DNA of 64,000 bases from Flavipsychrobacter sp. GTDB lineage: Bacteria; Bacteroidota; Bacteroidia; Chitinophagales; Chitinophagaceae. Each line of letters begins with the position of its first letter. Position 1 is the first letter of the stretch. The notes beneath the pieces are model-generated. The model made no database searches, was not told the origin of the DNA, and saw only the letters and a list, made by a program, of their open reading frames with translations. The translations under genes and the position numbers were made by a program. The DNA lies in assembly GCA_031292525.1 (NCBI GenBank), contig JARLGY010000019.1, forward strand, positions 62,001-126,000. Direction: 5' to 3'. Below, in pieces: positions 61,532 through 64,000 of the stretch.

Positions 61532-63010
61532 ATGAAAAAAGGACTACTGCTGTTTTGCTTGTGCTGTATGTGCTTATTTGCGCAGGCGCAGGTTGAATTT
61601 ACAATACCCTATAGTGATAGTACACGTGTTGCCGGAAATACGGCGCACGTTGTAGATGGCGAGGGCAATGTGTTTTTACTCTCTTGCATAACCCCCTTTT
61701 ATAAAGGACCAGCTGTACGACTTGAAGGCGGTAATATATATGGCACATCAATACAAAAAATAGACTTTAATAACTTTGTGGGATGGGAACATTTCTATGC
61801 CACCGAATACATAGCAAACGGCGTTTTTAATGGTTTTTTCTATCCTACCCAGCCCGGTCAGATCTTTTTATGGAACAACAAACTGGCAATACCATACAGT
61901 ATAAATATGGGGCAGCGCAATTGTGTAAATAATTCAACTCAACAGGAAGCTACCTATCGCAACGGGATGCTTGTTTTAGATGAACAGGGCAACACACTAA
62001 ACAACAATATATTTTATGAAGATAGCGGATGTGGAGCATACCAGCTTCAATACATTGCGCTAAATGCCGGTGCTGAACCATTTACCTATATATATTACAA
62101 CACGATCAATGATATTGCTAATTACTATTTTGACAAAAGGAATGGTTCCTTTTTGAGCGTGAGTAACAAGCCAGTACGCATATCGACTCAGGGCATCCTA
62201 TTTGATGGGTTTGCCGGAAATTACGTAGCAGGCAGCGAAAACGGCATCCAAATCTACGATACATCGGGATTATTGTTACGGTCTTTCAAATTGCCATTGA
62301 CCAGTTCTGCATCGACAATTTATTTGTGGAAAATTGCAGTTAATGCGCATTATTATGTACTAAATTACACGGAGACATACGGGAATGTCTATCAACCGAT
62401 GACTGTTGTTTTAACAAAGAATGGCGATTTGATATCATCAGCAGCAAGTACTGTATTTAGTGATATTAAATTGACCACTGACAATCAAATATGGGCATTG
62501 GAAAGAACAATAACCTCTGACAGTTCTAACCACACGCCGGTTACGTTTATGCAAATGGACCTTTATCAAAACATAAAACGTAAAAAGAGCATTGGCAAAT
62601 CAATGACAAATGGCGTGGCTTTATCCATCAGCAACGGGAATATAATTATCACGGGGAATTGTTCTGAAGGGAATAGCAATGATAGTATTATAGTACCTAG
62701 CCAGCTTTACTTTTACCGAGAAGCTATAGCGCACATACCCTTGCTGCCAGATACCAGCATTTCGTGCAATGAGATCAATGTTTTTCCCAACCCGGCTACT
62801 CATATTTTACACATTGTCAGCAACAGCTTTAATGTAACTTATGGCTCTATTATAATCTTATATAATACTCTTGGGCAAAAGCTAGGGGTGTATAAATGGG
62901 ACTTCAAGGAACTGGATATTGATGTAAGCTGGTTGCCTAAAGGGATGTATTATATACAAGCCATGAACGGTACCAACAAAATCTGTACTCAAAAAATAGT
63001 AAAACTGTAA
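61532..63010 (+). CDS. T9SS type A sorting domain protein
   Basis: A protein of 492 residues with a signal peptide (MKKGLLLFCLCCMCLFAQA). A long beta-rich middle follows, perhaps propeller-like, with repeated short strand motifs (GNIYGTSIQKIDFNNFVGW, GMLVLDEQGNTLNNNIFY) but no recognised domain. Residues 410-492 form a type A sorting domain (EINVFPNPATHILHI, LPKGMYYIQAMNGTNKI, TQKIVKL). It is therefore probably secreted and surface-attached. It converges with the thioredoxin-like gene with no spacer between stops. Confidence 0.85.
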   Translation: MKKGLLLFCLCCMCLFAQAQVEFTIPYSDSTRVAGNTAHVVDGEGNVFLLSCITPFYKGPAVRLEGGNIYGTSIQKIDFNNFVGWEHFYATEYIANGVFNGFFYPTQPGQIFLWNNKLAIPYSINMGQRNCVNNSTQQEATYRNGMLVLDEQGNTLNNNIFYEDSGCGAYQLQYIALNAGAEPFTYIYYNTINDIANYYFDKRNGSFLSVSNKPVRISTQGILFDGFAGNYVAGSENGIQIYDTSGLLLRSFKLPLTSSASTIYLWKIAVNAHYYVLNYTETYGNVYQPMTVVLTKNGDLISSAASTVFSDIKLTTDNQIWALERTITSDSSNHTPVTFMQMDLYQNIKRKKSIGKSMTNGVALSISNGNIIITGNCSEGNSNDSIIVPSQLYFYREAIAHIPLLPDTSISCNEINVFPNPATHILHIVSNSFNVTYGSIIILYNTLGQKLGVYKWDFKELDIDVSWLPKGMYYIQAMNGTNKICTQKIVKL

Positions 63011-63625
63011 TTAGCCCTGGCTTATAATCACGCTTCTCATCAGCCTTAATATCTCTGCTTGAAAAGTGACACCTTTGTCTTTGGCATACCAGCCATGAAT
63101 TTCTTTTTCTATATCCAGAAATGACTGGCCATTATTATCTCTACGCCAGTTCATCATCATGGCCTGTGGAATGGAAGGACGGGGACCCCAATGAAATAAT
63201 TCCTCGCCGGTAGCGTTGCTGACTGCTATAAGTATGGGAATACTGCGCCCACCATTGGTAAGGTACTTATCCATTATTTGAGGATTAGTATCGCGCAATA
63301 TGAGCCGGAGCTCGATATTACCGCCTGAAGCTTCCACCATTTTTACCATAACAGGCAAGGTCTGTGCTGCATCGCCACACCAAGATTCTGTGATGACCCA
63401 CCATATTTGTGGCTGTGCCTTTTTTGCTTCAGCAATAGCCTCATCACTTATAGTAAGCGTCTTTTCCCAACGCTGGAGGCGCTGCAAGGAAAGTTTGGTC
63501 CAGAATATAAAGTCATCCCCTTTTACATCTCCCGTAAACAAACCATCGGCCACCAGCTTTTCCATAAGCTGCATGAAAGCAGGATAAGAATAGTAGCTGA
63601 GGTTATTAAAAACATCCATGATCAT
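63011..63625 (-). CDS. Thioredoxin-fold protein (single-Cys active site)
   Basis: A protein of 204 residues of the Thioredoxin_9 type. The active-site region is TESWCGDAAQT, with one Cys where thioredoxins have CxxC, followed by PVMVKMVEASGGNIELRLILRD and the cis-Pro segment RSIPILIAVS. No signal peptide is seen. The role is probably thiol or peroxide chemistry in the cytoplasm, but the missing second Cys makes this uncertain. It is convergent with the T9SS protein gene. Confidence 0.85.
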   Translation of the reverse strand: MIMDVFNNLSYYSYPAFMQLMEKLVADGLFTGDVKGDDFIFWTKLSLQRLQRWEKTLTISDEAIAEAKKAQPQIWWVITESWCGDAAQTLPVMVKMVEASGGNIELRLILRDTNPQIMDKYLTNGGRSIPILIAVSNATGEELFHWGPRPSIPQAMMMNWRRDNNGQSFLDIEKEIHGWYAKDKGVTFQAEILRLMRSVIISQG

Positions 63626-63725
63626 ACGTCTTTAGTGGAGTGAAGCAATTAGTAAGTGTATCCTTATTTATTGTTGTCTACAAGCGCCCAAAATCTTAAA
63701 ATATTTCTACAAATTCTGATTTCCA

Positions 63726-63861
63726 TTCTTTACTTTTTTTGATGCCAAAAAAAGTAACAAAAAAAGGCGGTCGGCAGCTATTATCGCTGCTGCCGACGCA
63801 GCTTTGTGCGGGCAGCAGTGCTATTGTTCTGCCAAGCTAAAGAATTCTACCTCATAGTAAC
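63726..63861 (-). repeat. 136-bp terminator-bearing repeat, copy 2
   Basis: The gapless partner of copy 1 (59638-59773). It has the same TTACTTTTTTTG / CAAAAAAAGTAA hairpin (63730-63741 and 63746-63757) and the same GTCGGCAGC / GCTGCCGAC stem (63770-63778 and 63789-63797) followed by a T-run on the minus strand. It lies 37 bp past the stop of the gene entering from the right edge. Differences fall mostly in loops and flanks. Confidence 0.8.
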
Positions 63862-63898
63862 CTGCCCCGTAACTATCCTACTTAATCTTTTAGAACAG

Positions 63899-64000
63899 TT
63901 ACTCTTCAATAAAATCAAGATCTTTACCGTAGGTTTCTTCGGTAAGTATTGCGGCTACAAAACTAATGGTCATTACTATAATGCCTGTAACCGCGGCAGC
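63899..64000 (-). CDS. 3' end of a probable MFS transporter (partial)
   Basis: An open frame enters from the right edge on the minus strand and ends at TAA (63899-63901), giving 33 residues. It shows the end of a hydrophobic helix (VTGIIVMTISFVAAILT) followed by the polar tail EETYGKDLDFIEE. That tail is common at the C-terminus of Bacteroidota major facilitator transporters. The substrate is unknown. Confidence 0.65.
   Translation of the reverse strand, partial: AAAVTGIIVMTISFVAAILTEETYGKDLDFIEE

Overview
The window is a 64 kb chromosomal stretch of a Bacteroidota bacterium, most likely a Chitinophagaceae-like member of the Chitinophagia. The phylum call rests on three proteins with type IX secretion (T9SS) type A C-terminal sorting domains, SprB-type repeats, TonB-dependent receptors with carboxypeptidase-like N-terminal domains, many AraC and TPR regulators, poor Shine-Dalgarno sites, and at least twelve gene starts preceded by the Bacteroidota -7 element TAnnTTTG. 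The family-level placement is an inference from gene content. No rRNA, tRNA, CRISPR array, transposase or prophage was seen.

Layout: 0.2-6.3 kb holds small accessory genes: a 2H phosphoesterase, a DUF2092/DUF6515 envelope pair, a protein-glutaminase-like deamidase next to a DUF2165 membrane protein, an unrecognised protein and a methyltransferase. 6.4-8.7 kb is an AraC regulator with two SRPBCC proteins. 8.8-20 kb is a surface and secretion region: a 1029-residue SprB-repeat protein, a TetX-like flavin monooxygenase with a divergent AraC regulator, a 1173-residue glycine-rich T9SS protein and a membrane-anchored TPR/LuxR-type regulator. 20-32 kb has DNA ligase D, a TonB receptor, a CPA1 antiporter, a P-type Ca2+-type ATPase and a second outer-membrane barrel. 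32-44 kb is redox and regulatory: TrmO, a TMEM175 channel, LLM and SDR oxidoreductases, a cupin, a Crp/Fnr regulator, and a GlxA-type AraC regulator divergent from an SDR / SRPBCC / SRPBCC / PEP-mutase-like run. 44-64 kb is mostly core metabolism (PruA, DapB, a UbiA-type prenyltransferase, PepT, enolase plus an FtsB-like protein, malate:quinone oxidoreductase), with an orphan HepT-like HEPN protein and a Fic protein followed by a membrane coiled-coil protein.

The most notable non-coding structure is: (i) two operator-like modules, each made of two half-sites exactly 22 bp apart, in front of the SDR gene and the secreted SRPBCC gene beside the GlxA-type regulator; (ii) two inverted copies of a structured element of about 270-300 bp at 43.5 and 54.2 kb; (iii) a gapless 136-bp direct repeat, about 89% identical by hand count, carrying an intrinsic terminator at 59.6 and 63.7 kb; (iv) a two-copy 34-bp repeat between the TPR/LuxR regulator and the glycine-rich surface protein; (v) a perfect 24-bp palindrome just upstream of the pruA -7 box. 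All functional statements are inferred from sequence motifs and neighbourhood; no database search was possible.
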